Shown in pieces: positions 12,723 through 24,157 of a DNA stretch of 64,000 nucleotides. The DNA comes from Halicephalobus mephisto (Eukaryota; Nematoda; Chromadorea; Rhabditida; Panagrolaimidae). The notes beneath the pieces were generated by a model. The model ran no database searches, was not told the origin of the DNA, and saw nothing but the letters and a program-made list of their open reading frames with translations. A program made the position numbers and the translations under genes. Location of the stretch: contig SWDT01000483.1 of the NCBI GenBank assembly GCA_009193035.1, positions 124,001 to 188,000 on the forward strand. The letters are read 5' to 3'. The stretch's first letter is position 1, and each line of letters starts with the position of its first letter.

Positions 12723-15700
12723 TTAACAACCGAAAAATGAACTAAGACTTTCGGGTTGTCCGATTCCCATTTTGCGAGTTCCATCGTAGGTGTAGACTCG
12801 GATTGTAGAAAACAACTTGATTTCTGAACCCCTAGTTACGAATCCTCCTTTTACTGTTGCTGGAAAATCAGGAAAATAATTGGATATTTGATCTACTTTT
12901 GTAGCTTCATTCCAGTATTCATCGTATATGGCGAATTTTCCCGTGTCTGAAAAAAGAACTTGATGTCCGTCGATCCAGATCATTCCTCCATTTGGCCTGA
13001 ATCCAATTGACGAAGGGATTCGTTTAGGGAAGTCCCCATCTAGTACCCATCTTCCTCCAGCGTTACGAAAAGCATAAACCTAAAAAAAACTTTTTTCAAA
13101 AATAAAAAAAAATTTTTTTTTAAAGATGGAAAAAAAATTTTTTCTTAAAGGTGAAAAAAAATTTTTTTTTTTGAAGATGAAAAATGAGGACTTACATTGT
13201 AGCCTTGGAAGAGGATTAATGAGTTCGATCGTTGGTTGAAAAACGCGGCATCTACGTAAATCGGGCCTTTGGGAAACAGTAATCTTAACGAATGTGTTTC
13301 TGTGATTCTTCCGTTGGTGAATTCGTAGACATTGCCTCCGGAAAAGATGTACTTTGATCCTCCGGGGATGTCTGAAATCGCGTCTAATCTGCTCGGACAA
13401 GATCCGCTTCCGATTACTGTAGTTTTTCCGGAAGACGGCAATCTTGTTCGTCCTCTTTCGGAACCCCCGCTGGACCTTGACCAAGAACTCCAACTTCCCC
13501 AGTCGTCAGAAGACCCGAAACGACCTCCAGAAGGCCAGAGAGACCATTCGCCTCCAGAGGAATCGCTTCCGAAGGAATCTAGACCTCCTCGTCTTCCGCT
13601 AGGTCTTCTGGTCGTCGTAAAGCCACTCCAACTGGACCATTCATGTCCTCCGATCTCACCCCCGGCTCTTCCGAAACTTCTTGTTGTGGATCTTTCTGTA
13701 GTCGTCCTGAAGCCTCCTCTTCTAGGTCCGTAGATGTCCTGGATGTCGCTGACGTCACTCGATATCAACTTCGGGGTGATGTAGTTTCCATTACTGTCAA
13801 CAGTTTCGCGGTAAAATGGTGCCATGATAGATTCTTCGTTTCGAGAATGACTCAACCCAAGTGCATGACCGATTTCATGGATAGCCACAGCAAGTACGTC
13901 AGTATGGCCATTGGCAATTTTCTCCGGATCCATGTATACCCAGTCTTCAGCGTCGTCAAAGTGCAAAAGTCCACTCGTGGGCATTGTAGCATGGGCCAAA
14001 ACCCCACTTTTCCCATCGAAAGGCCATGGATCTCCGTGACTGCCCGAGGCAAATTTAATTTTGATGTCTGCGGATTCATCATGAGACCCGACTTCTGTGA
14101 AGTCGAGAGGAACTACTTCAGACCACTAAAACTTGTAAAAATTAATGAATTTTATAGAAACTATCCTGACACGAATTTCCAAAACTGCTAGAAATCTAAT
14201 TTGATATATGTTGAGATAGAAACTAGACTAGAAAAAGAGAACTTGAAGTGATAGCCTGAATATCAGGGAGTGTGGGATACTGTAGGGTATGAGTGAAGTT
14301 CTCAATTGTTTTGTGTGAGAAAAATATAAATTGTATCTGTCCTACTCTGCTGGTCAAGACTATTAATGTATTTCTTTTTGCTGTCTTAACAGTTAGTATT
14401 TAATCAGTATAATCCTATCTATTATTAGATACCTGGCGAGATAGAAACTAGACTAGAAAAATAATACCGAAAGTGATAGCCGGAATATCAGGGAGTGTGG
14501 AATACTGTAAAGTATGAATACAACTCTCGATTGTAGTTGTGTGGGAAGAAATATATAAATTGTATCCTTATTGTGCTAGTAAAGACTATTAATGTATTTC
14601 TTCTTTCTGTCTTAACAGTTAGTATTTAATCAGTATAATCCTATCTATTATTAGATACCTGGCGAGATAGAAACTAGACTAGAAAGAGAGAACTTCAAGC
14701 AATAGCCTGAATATTAGGGAGTGTGGAATGCTGTAGGGCTTGAGTGAGACTTTCAGTTTTATATTGTTAAAATCACTACAAATTATACCCTTGTCTCATT
14801 GTACTAGTAAAGACTATTAATGTACTTTTGTTTTCTGTCTTAACAGTTAGTATTTAATAGTATAATCCTATTTATTTTTAGATACCTGTCGAGATAGAAA
14901 CTAGACTAAAAAGATAATACCTAAAGCAATAGCCTGAATATTAGGAAGTGCGGAATACTGTAGGGCATGAGTGAAGTTCTTTTGTGTTATGGATTAAGAC
15001 ATTTGTTATATAAATGGTATCTTTGTCTTATTTTTTTAGTAAAAACTATTATATTTTGTTTTTATCATAACTATTTAGTAGCTTTTGTAATTTCTACCGT
15101 ATTTTAGAATATTTGAGATATGTCGAGGACATTCTGAAGATCTTTGAAATTTTCTATTTAATTTCAGAAATTATTACAGAATTCTAAAAAATATCGAAAA
15201 AGTTGAAAAAAATCCAGAATGTTCTCGAAAGTTTCCAGAAGATTCTGAAGGCTTCTACGAGGTTGGAGGAGTTTTCAGAAGCCTCTTTAAAGTTTCCCAA
15301 TTTTGACAGAATTTTAAAATTTAAAAAAATTTTAATTTTAATTTTAAAATTTAAAAAAATTTTAATTTTAATTTTAATTTGCGGATTTTTACCGTATCGA
15401 AGGCCTTCCTGATGGCCCTTTTGACGTTGTCCTGAGGAAGGTCTGAAGAGAAGCTCGTGATGGAGTACGTCAAGTGTTCTTTCTTCCACTTGAAGGCGGC
15501 TTCTCTAGTGGTCGAGATGGCTTGAACGTCGTAAACTCCGCATCTCGGTTCGGCCATTTTTTTTTTCGTTTTGAGATCCAGTTGACCAGTAGGTTGTAAT
15601 CCTGCGAATTCTTGGAATTTTCTAATGGCGGTTTTCAAAGCACTTCTGAGATCCTGGAAATCCCCCGCCATTCCACTGGCTCCGTGGAGAACGTGAGAAG

Positions 15701-16739
15701 GTTGCATGTACCCGAAATTTTGGAGGTATTGCTGAAATAATTTTCAATAAAAAATTACCAAACAAATTTTTTATAAAATTATTTTTAAAAAAATTAAATT
15801 TTTATAAAATTATCATTAAAAAAAATTAAATTTTTATATAAAATTATTTTAAAAAAAAATAAATTTTTATAAAATTATCTTTAAAAAAATTAAATTTTTA
15901 TAAAATTATTTTTAAAAATATAAAATTTTTTTATAAAATTATCTTTTAAAAAATATTAAATTTTTTAGAAACTTTTAAAAATAAAAATTTCGAAATTTTT
16001 TAATGGATTCTAGAAGCTTTTGAAGATTTTTGTACAATTTTTGAATTTTCTATGAAGATTCTAAGTTTCTACAGAATTTTCCAGAATTCCGTGAAAAATT
16101 CTGTCTTTTGCGAACTTAGAAACTTGTGAGGTTTCAGAAGTTACTAAAGTCTCAGTTGATTCTAAAATTTCGATAGTTTTCTACGAAATTTCAGAAATAT
16201 CTACTGGATTCTAGAAGTTTTAAGAATCTTCATTGAATCCTGGAAGATTCTATAAAAATTATAATATCCTAGAAACATAAATTTTCAGAAATATCTACTG
16301 GATTCTGGAAGTTTTAAGGACCTTCATTGAATCCTGGAAGATTCTACAAAAATTATAATATCCTAGAAACTTAAATTTTCAGAAATTTATAGAATCTGCT
16401 GCTGGATTCTGGAGGATTTCGAAAATCTATGAAATTTTATAAACTTTCACTGTATTCTGGAAGTTTTTAGAACTTCCTACTGAATTTTGGAATACTTAGA
16501 AAATATTCATTATATTCGGAAATCCTCCAAATTTTTCTATAAATTTCTTAAAAATTCTATAATTTTCTACAGAATCCCAGGATTAAGAAAATCCAAAATC
16601 GAACCTGGGCCTTGTCGTCGGACACCGGAACATACTCTCTTGTAGGTTTCTTTTTTGACGAAAATAATCCAAACAAATCGAATCCATTAATTAAATGAAT
16701 AAAAAAGAAAATTATCAATAAAGATTTGAAAAAATTCAT
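12723..16739 (-). CDS. Secreted matrix metalloproteinase, copy A
   Basis: Zinc endopeptidase of the matrixin (M10A) family, expected to be secreted and to cleave matrix proteins. Exons on the minus strand: 16739-16605, 15731-15393, 14125-13196 and 13079-12723, all phase 0, giving 586 residues. Residues 1-20 are a signal peptide ([19 protein letters not shown]). A prodomain carries the cysteine switch PRCGVYD (Cys109; the usual form is PRCGVPD). The catalytic domain has [11 protein letters not shown] with zinc ligands His241, His245 and His251 and catalytic Glu242, then the Met-turn SIMAP. A hinge of about 106 residues, rich in Gly/Ser/Trp/Arg, leads to a four-bladed hemopexin domain bounded by Cys401 and the C-terminal Cys586. 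No clear furin site is visible before the catalytic domain. The start is the ATG at 16739; an in-frame TTG lies just upstream and was not used. Tandem paralogue of the gene at 19298-22438. Confidence 0.93.
14126..15392. repeat. Minisatellite (~230 bp unit, four copies) in an intron
   Basis: The intron separating prodomain and catalytic exons of metalloproteinase A contains four direct copies of a roughly 230 bp unit beginning 'gagatagaaactagacta' at about 14213, 14441, 14664 and 14891. Each copy also has 'gtcttaacagttagtattt'. The paralogous intron of copy B (20989-21174) is only 186 bp and lacks the array, so it arose or was inserted after the duplication, or was lost from B. Confidence 0.8.
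15732..16604. repeat. Intron with AT repeats and TTC/GAA repeats
   Basis: First intron of metalloproteinase A. Positions 15770-15970 hold repeated 'taaatttttataaaatta' units. Positions 16180-16400 hold two to three copies of a unit of about 100 bp with 'aaatatctactggattct'. No coding sequence was seen. Confidence 0.55.
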
Positions 16740-19297
16740 TTTCAATTAAAATCGTCTCGGTTCAACCACCACTTTTTAGTCTTTTATTTTACGAAGGTGA
16801 TCGATCACGTTTTTGGCCGAATGCAGTTTCTTTTTAACGACAAAAATAACATAAAAATACTCAAAACAGAACGGAAATCAAATCTGACTCATTTTATTCA
16901 GCAAATTTGGCGGATCGGTCTTCATTCAGGATTAGTCATGAATGCGAAAATTCGATATCATTCAGGAGTGTCCTTTTATCGAAAACAAGGGTACAATAAA
17001 GTAACTGTCAACGCAGTCGAAGATGGCAGTAGTGGAGAACGGCAGATGAATCATCAATGCAAAAGAGACAAATGAGCTTCTACACTTCACTATTAATGTC
17101 TTATTTGCATTTTATGTTTATCGTAATTATATAATGCTTTAAGTAATTGTAATATATTATGTATTATGTCTTACTTATTGTGTATTACGTATGATATATT
17201 ATGTACTGTGTACTATGTATTATATCTTATGTATCATGTATTATGTATTATATATTATAAGGGACGTCGCATCAAATCACATGTCATGCAAGATCAAGCA
17301 AAAAGTTCTAGTTTGTCTTAATTTACCTTGTTTTCTGTTGTGTTGTATGGTGTGGTATAGCGGACCCTGCGAATGTGGGACAAACGCGGAAGATAAAAAA
17401 GAAGAAGATGTATAATATATTATATATTATATCTTATATCTTATGTATTATGTATAATATATTATATCTTATGTATTATATAGTATATCTTATATCTTAT
17501 GTCCTATATCTTGTTTTACAGCGGTTATTATAATTATCACTTTCTTTGGTTTAATTACCCAAGTTTAAAGGCAATAAAGTGACCGATACAAATCAGTAGT
17601 AAGAAGGATTACTATTTTTAGTGCCTACGAAAGTTTAAAACTGTCATTAGCATCTTCCACGTTAAAATTAGTTATATGGCGTTTACATTTCGAAAAATCA
17701 TATTCCAATTTTAATACTTCTAATTCAAAAATTAAATAACTTTATATAGAATTTTAATATTTATTTTTGGTGAATTTTCATTTTTTATAAAGATCCAGAA
17801 TAAAGTTTTAAATATCCTTAGAATTGGAGATGATTCTTCAGAATTCAGAATTCTGTAAGTCAACCATTGACTTTGACTTCAGATTCAGAACCTACGGATC
17901 TGATAACGTTATTATAAGCACTTTTTGTTCAATTGTAATTGTAGAATTCGAACATAAATGATTGAACACAAATGTCTAGAACACAAGTAGCACATCATCA
18001 ATTTTAGATACCTTTGAATTTGAACAATAAGCACTTATAATGATGTATTCAAGCCTGTAGATTCTGAATCTGAAATCAGGACTCGGAAGGTTAACTGTTG
18101 ATTCTGGTTTCAGATACAGTATTCACGTATCTGATAACGTTATTATAAGCACTTTTTGTTCAATTGTAATTGTAGAATTCAGACATGAACGCTTGGGACA
18201 CAAATGTCGCAGTACGTTAAAAATACATTAAAAATCAGCAAAAAAAGTTTGAGATTTATATTTTGATCTTCGATTTTGTCTATATTTTTACCGAAACCTG
18301 ATGGGGGTAGTCTTCTGTAATAATTTCACTTCATAGAACCACGTCATTATATCGATAAAAATAAAAAACAATAAATTATCAATTTTAGAACTTGTTCTTG
18401 TTTTCAGATTACATTCTGCGCAAAGTTTGATTCCCACTTAAGAAGGAACAAATTCATTATGACCATCAGGCTTTGACGTTAACAGTTACTTTCACTTTCC
18501 TTTTGAAATTCCACTCACATTGGAATACACAAAAAGTATATTAAAACGGCTCTGATGTATGAGATACATAGTTAAGACACCGGCACATTGAATACAAGGC
18601 ACCGATGGATATAATATAATGTATCTCATAAATCAGTGTCGATATAATACAACGATATATTAAATACAATGCACCGATATAAACTTAATGTATCTGACAC
18701 ATCATAGCCGTTTTAATATGTCCATACACTGAATATAATTTGCCGATATTACAATTAATATATCAATACGCTGAATATAATGTGCGCGATACCTTAGAAC
18801 CGTTGTAATGTATTTATACATTATATATCATGCACCTATTTTTGTGTATAATTGAAAAAATTTCTTTATGATCTTCATGGTCTTTTATAACAAAATCCGA
18901 TTTATTTCTGGAGATATTGTTTATTCTTGAAAGGACATTAGTGAAAATTTTCCGTACAAATACCGAAGTTTTTTCGATAACTTTCTGGAAATCGGATATT
19001 TGAGAAAATCCTGTTCAATGTCGTTAAAGTATTTTCATGATTCACAACAGATTTCTAAAGAAGTCAAGAATAATAAAGTCAAAAAAACCATAAATCAATG
19101 TGATTCACTTTTTTAGTTGGTATATAAAAATCAAAAAAATATACCCATCAGAAAATTTTCCAAGATGTTACAAAATTTTAATTTCTAAGAAGTTATAGAA
19201 ATTCTCGTCGAGACAATTTCGTGGGAAACTTCGATATGATTATTTTGAATTATTTTATGTTTAAATTTAACAGTAAAGGAGATTGAATTCGAGATTT
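16740..19297. other. Region between the two metalloproteinase genes
   Basis: No gene is supported. Positions 16740-16960 (upstream of copy A) resemble 22440-22710 (upstream of copy B), for example in the shared 'tctgactcattt' / 'tctgagtcatcg' area, so the duplication includes promoter sequence. Positions 17150-17520 are simple 'atgtattatatcttatgt' repeats. Positions 17640-18230 contain two copies of a dispersed repeat with 'ataagcactttttgttcaat' that recurs in diverged form at about 36570-36600. A foldback element follows at 18526-18840. Confidence 0.55.
18526..18840. mobile_element. Foldback element with inverted repeats
   Basis: Outer ends 'tacacaaaaagta' (18526) and 'tatttttgtgta' (about 18827-18838) are inverted. 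An internal 32 bp arm, 18538-18569, is the near-perfect reverse complement of 18688-18719; both arms contain 'attaaaacggct' in opposite orientation. There is no coding capacity. This fits a non-autonomous DNA transposon or MITE, but the family is not identified. Confidence 0.55.
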
Positions 19298-22200
19298 TTA
19301 ACAACCTAAAAATGAACTAAGACTTTCGGGTTGTCCGATTCTCGTTCTCCGGATTCCATCGTAAGTGTAGACTAGGCTTGTGGAGAACAATTTGAGCTCT
19401 GTACCTCCGGTTGAGAATCCTCCTTTCACTGTTGATGGAAAATTCGGGAGATATTTGGAAAGTTTGTCCACTTTTTTGGCTTGATTCCAGAATTCATCGT
19501 ATATAGCGAAAATGCCCGTGTCTGAAAACAGAATCTGATGCCCGTCGATCCAAAGCATTCCTCCATATGGCTTAAATCTGATCGATGGTGGAAGTCTTTT
19601 GGGAAAGTTCGTACTAAGAATCCACTGATTTCCAAAATAATTGAAGAGATAGACCTGAAAAGTGGTTTTATCACGGAAATATTGTTGCAGTTGATCAAAT
19701 TCAAAAATAACAGCAAGTACAATTAATCAGAGGTAATCTGAAGAAAAACAAAAGCAAATTATTTTCAGAGATGGAAAATTGCTTGGGTTTATATGCCTTA
19801 AATAGGATATATTTTATTTAGAAGATTTCAGAACTACATATAAAAGTTGTAACTTCTACATGATAGTTAATCAGAATATTTCGTAACTTTTATGTGATGT
19901 TAGTGTAACTGTCGTTAAATGTTGCGGTTTTTAGTATGTAACTAATTTTTTAAAAATAACATTTAAGCACGAAGGATAGGATTAAACCGATCTGATAGTC
20001 TACACGAAATTCCAAAATATCGCCAAATCAGCTGATATTTCAGGAGATTCCTTAAGATCAAAGCAATTAATTTTGAATCACTTCGAATATGACAATTTAC
20101 CGAAGAATTTTTTACCTCCTTATCCCTAGCCATTGTTAGAACTTGCATCTACAGTAGGAACCCGCAATCTTCACACTAGTGAAAGGAACCTCACAACATA
20201 AGATATATGTCATTTACTACATCTTGATAGTTAGTAAACACAAGAAATATTGCATATTGATGTAATATGCTGTGGACAAATATCTCAAAACTTACGGTTC
20301 TGTCTTTGAAGAGCAACAAAGAATTCCAAAACTCATTGGAGATCACGGCATCAACAGAAACCGGACCATTTGGAAACAGTGACCTCAATGAGTGTGTTTT
20401 TAGAAATCTTCCGTTGTTGTATTCATAGACGGTGCCTCCGGAGAAAAAGTAATGCGAACCGTCGGGGGCATCTGAAACTGCGTCCACTGTTGTCGGACAG
20501 TATTCGCCTTCAAGTTCCACAGTTCTTTCAGAAGACGATTCAGATTCAGGTGGTGCTGTTGGTTCTCTATGGAAGCTTTCTTGTCTGGGTCCGTAGATAC
20601 TTTGAATGTCCTTGATGTCACTGGTGATCAACTTTGGAGCAACGTAGTTTCCATGCCTGTCAACAGTTTTAGTGTAGATCGGGGCCATGATAGAATCTTC
20701 GTTTCGAGAATGACTCAACCCAAGTGCATGACCGATTTCATGGATAGCCACAGCAAGTACGTCAGTATGGCCATTGGCAATTTTCTCCGGATCCATGTAG
20801 ATCCAGTCTTCAGCGTCGTCAAAGTGCAAAAGTCCATTCGTAGGCATTGTAGCATGAGCCAAAACTCCGCCTCTCCCATCGAAAGGCCATGGATCTCCGT
20901 GACTGTCCGAGGCAAATTTAATTTTGATGTCTGCGGATTCATCATGAGACCTGACTTCTGTGAAGTCGAGAGGAACTACTTCAGACCACTATAAATTATA
21001 TCATAAAAATTAAAGTTCAATGCTGTTATGAATGTCTTGACATGAACTACCAGAACCTTTTAGAAGCATGCAATTCTTGATTTTAGATAATTCCAAAAGT
21101 TTCTATGGATTCTATAAAACTTCTAAAATCATCTGTCTGATTTCTACTCTAAATTATTAAAACGAAACTCTTACCGTATCGAAAGCGCTTCTGATTGCTC
21201 TTACAACGTTGTCTTCAGGGAGATCCCGAGAGTAGGACGTGATGGAGTAGGTCAAGTTTCGCTTATCCCATTTGAAGACGGCTTTTCTACCACTCGAAAT
21301 AGCTTGGACATCGTAGACTCCGCATCTCGGTTCGGCCATTTTCTTCTTCGTCGGAACATCCAGTTCGCCGGTTGTAGGCAATCCCATATATTTTTGAAAT
21401 TTCGTGATGGCGGATTTCAAGACAGCTGTCGGATCATGAAAATCCCCTTCTGAATCACTAGATCCATCAAGAAAATGAGAAGGCTGTATGTACCCGAAGG
21501 TTTGGAGGTATTCCTGAAATGATTATCAATCAACAAATTGTATTATATTTGGTTATTAGGAATTTAATGCCAGATTTTGATCGCAAACTTTGAACGATTA
21601 TACCGGGATTAAACAAAGCGGTTTTTAATCAAAGTAAGAACTATCTAAGATAACAGACTTCTTGTAACGAAAAGCCAATTTGGTCATCTCAGTGTTGCAA
21701 AAATCCGAACTTTTGCATTTGATGGAATCTTTCGAGATTTTTTCTGCAATTTCTTTTTTGTGGAAAATTTTCTCATTTAGAAAGTTATTGAAATTCCTTT
21801 AAACACTATGATTAGCTAGCAGAATATCAAACAAGTACGGCAGATAAGAAAAAGTTTTATATCTTAGTTTATTTAATTTTTTGTACCGTGATTTGCGAAA
21901 TATGTGGACGTATATTATCGTGAAAGAAAATGTACTATTTTCCATTCACTCGTGATAGTTGAATGTTGTTTAATTTTTAAAGATGATTTCATAGCTTAAC
22001 GGCAATTGTTTTATAAATTTCCACAGTCATAGATAAATTAGTATCTACTATACTATTCGGAACAGTATGTCTAACAAGATCGACTCATATTTTCGACTCT
22101 TGTTTTGATTACGAAATACTTTAAATCATTATTATTAAGCTACTTTAACATGAATTTTTAGAACTTCTAAAACAATCATAAAAGGAATCAATTTCCGTAA

Positions 22201-22438
22201 CGAATTACTGTGTATTCTATTTTCATTGTTCTAGATAGTAATTCAAAAATTTCGATGAAATAAATGAAATTTTTAGTTTAAACTTTATGTTAAAAAATCA
22301 AACCTTAGCTTTCTCGTCGGAAACTGGAGTACGATCGTTCCCCGTCATCTGATTCGACGAGAAATCCTCACTCCAACCAGATCCATTAGTTAAATGAATA
22401 AAAAAGAAAATTATCCATAAAGATTTTAGAAAATTCAT
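19298..22438 (-). CDS. Secreted matrix metalloproteinase, copy B
   Basis: Tandem paralogue of the gene at 12723-16739 with the same four-exon, phase-0 structure: 22438-22304, 21513-21175, 20988-20296 and 19654-19298, giving 507 residues. Exons 1, 2 and 4 are the same length as in copy A (135, 339 and 357 nt). Residues 1-20 are a signal peptide ([19 protein letters not shown]). The cysteine switch PRCGVYD has Cys109. [11 protein letters not shown] lies at 241-251, then the SIMAP Met-turn. The hinge is short, about 28 residues and Glu/Ser-rich, against about 106 in copy A. A hemopexin domain runs from Cys322 to the terminal Cys507. It is predicted to be an active, zymogen-controlled secreted protease. 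Parts of the catalytic exon and the 3' flank are nearly identical in DNA to copy A. Confidence 0.93.
21514..22303. other. First intron of metalloproteinase B
   Basis: Non-repetitive AT-rich intron. It shows no long tandem array, unlike introns of copy A. No coding sequence was seen. Confidence 0.5.
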
Positions 22439-24157
22439 TTTTGATTAGAATAAAAGAAAGAGAAAACCTGTCACGAGGTGTCTTTTATCGACCTGATATT
22501 TATCTCAGGAAGGCTTATATCCTGTGGAGCAGGAATGGCGATCGAAGCACATGCTGTTCACGAGTCTCTCGGTTCAGCTCCTGCTTTTCAGTTTGTCGTT
22601 GATGAAGGTAATTAATCACGTTCCTGATCGACCAGAGTTTCTTTTAACAACAGCAGTAGTCAAAACAAAACAAAAATCAAGTCTGAGTCATCGTTTTTAC
22701 AAAATCTAACGGATTAGGCTTTGTTCAATGTTAATTATAAATATATAAATTCGATATTGTTATATCGGTGTATTAACTGACTATTTCGTAATCAAATCAA
22801 ATTTTGAAGAGACATCTCTATGTGCTAGATAATATGTACACTGTATATAATAGATCGAGTATTTACTAGTTACTTATATGGTTATTGTGCTTGATTTTTG
22901 CCATATTAGTGTGTTAACTGATTATTTCGTAATCAAATCAAGTCTCGAAGAAACATCTCTATGTGCTAGATAATATGTACACTGTATATAATAGATAGAG
23001 TATTTACTAGTTAATTATATGGTTATTGTGCTTGATTTTTGCCATATTAGTGTATTAACTGACTATTTCGTAATCAAATCAAGTTCTGAAGAGACATTCC
23101 TACGTGTTGGATAATGGACATGCTGTCTACATAATAAACCAAGTGTTCACTTATTAATATTATCGTTATGGTAAATCTTATTGTTTTTTGGATAAATAAG
23201 GAACTCTCATACCTTTCATCTCTCACACAACCCCACCGATTTACCGAGATCCAACGGATATTGAACGAGAATTCTAGAGGTACTTTTCCAATGAGGTACT
23301 TGCGCAGATTAAAACGATTTTTAGTGCTCCATATTACCAAAGTCGACAATCAGAATCCGACATCGAAGTTCGAATTTAAAGTTGATGATTAGGGTTTGAT
23401 ATTGACATTTGAATTTCTCGGTAAGACATTACTTGTAAATTAAGTTGTGATCTGAAAAATCCAGATATCAAGTTTTGTAAATTTGAATAAAATCATCTAA
23501 AAAAATAGAAATGTGATTTCAGCACGAAAAATTCAAATCTCGATTTTGAACTCTGATAGTCAACTTCGATTAACCTGAGTGTAAATTTTTTACATTGATG
23601 GGATGAGAAGAGATTTTTAAACATCTTAGAATCCATATGTTAGGCTTTGATTTAGCCTAGTTTTTCGAGGATCTGACGGATGGGAGAGTCGTCTACAGTA
23701 GGTTACTTCATAAAAACACATTGCAGTAATAATAAATAAAAAAAATTTTAAATTATTAATATTTAATTATTTACAGTAGATTTCTAAGAAAATCTAAAAT
23801 GATGAAATAATGGAGATTTATCAATATAATTAATTTTTAAGTGTTTTTTAGATTACACAAAAATGTAACTTTTGGGACAGTAACAGATGTAAATCGTCTC
23901 TGTTACGTTGGAATTTTTATTAAAAATACCGAATATTTGTGAAAAATGTAACGATTGTGTTATATTTCGCAATTGTTACAAAATCGAAAATTATTTTTTG
24001 TGTATAAAATGCCAGAAATATAATCATTAGAATTTCTTTCTCAAAAATAAAAAACTTTATTTTTAAACCAATCAAGACGATCACTTTTTGATGTTTTCGA
24101 AATACATAAATTTGAATAAATTTCATGTTTTCATTCTAGATACTAGAATCTGAAGGA
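22439..24157. repeat. Divergent intergenic region with ~148 bp tandem repeat
   Basis: Lies between the starts of metalloproteinase B (minus) and the kinase (plus), so it must hold both promoters. About three copies of a roughly 148 bp unit with 'gtattaactgactatttcgt' lie at 22760-23165. A MITE-like element lies at 23855-24005. No coding sequence was accepted. Confidence 0.6.
23855..24005. mobile_element. MITE-like element, family with copies at 48951 and 49200
   Basis: About 150 bp element with inverted ends: 'cacaaaaatgtaactttt' at the left and 'aaaattattttttgtgta' at the right. Its internal sequence ('gtaacagatgtaaatcgtc') matches elements at 48951-49102 and 49200-49347. No coding capacity. 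The superfamily is not determined. Confidence 0.55.

Noticed and set aside
13332..14191. Plus-strand open frames over the metalloproteinase A catalytic exon
   Set aside because: Antisense shadows of the protease exon; the opposite strand has signal peptide, cysteine switch and HExxH, with matching splice sites.
16740..16745. Upstream TTG as start of metalloproteinase A
   Set aside because: The ATG at 16739 gives a clean signal peptide and matches the start of copy B exactly.
16797..17075. Open frame between the MMP genes
   Set aside because: It lies in the duplicated promoter region; the matching sequence upstream of copy B does not keep the frame.
20569..20994. Plus-strand open frame over the metalloproteinase B catalytic exon
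   Set aside because: Same antisense shadow as in copy A. The similarity between the two shadows only reflects the MMP homology.
23168..23392. 74-codon open frame downstream of the 148 bp repeat
   Set aside because: No recognisable domain, no splice context, and composition like the surrounding spacer.
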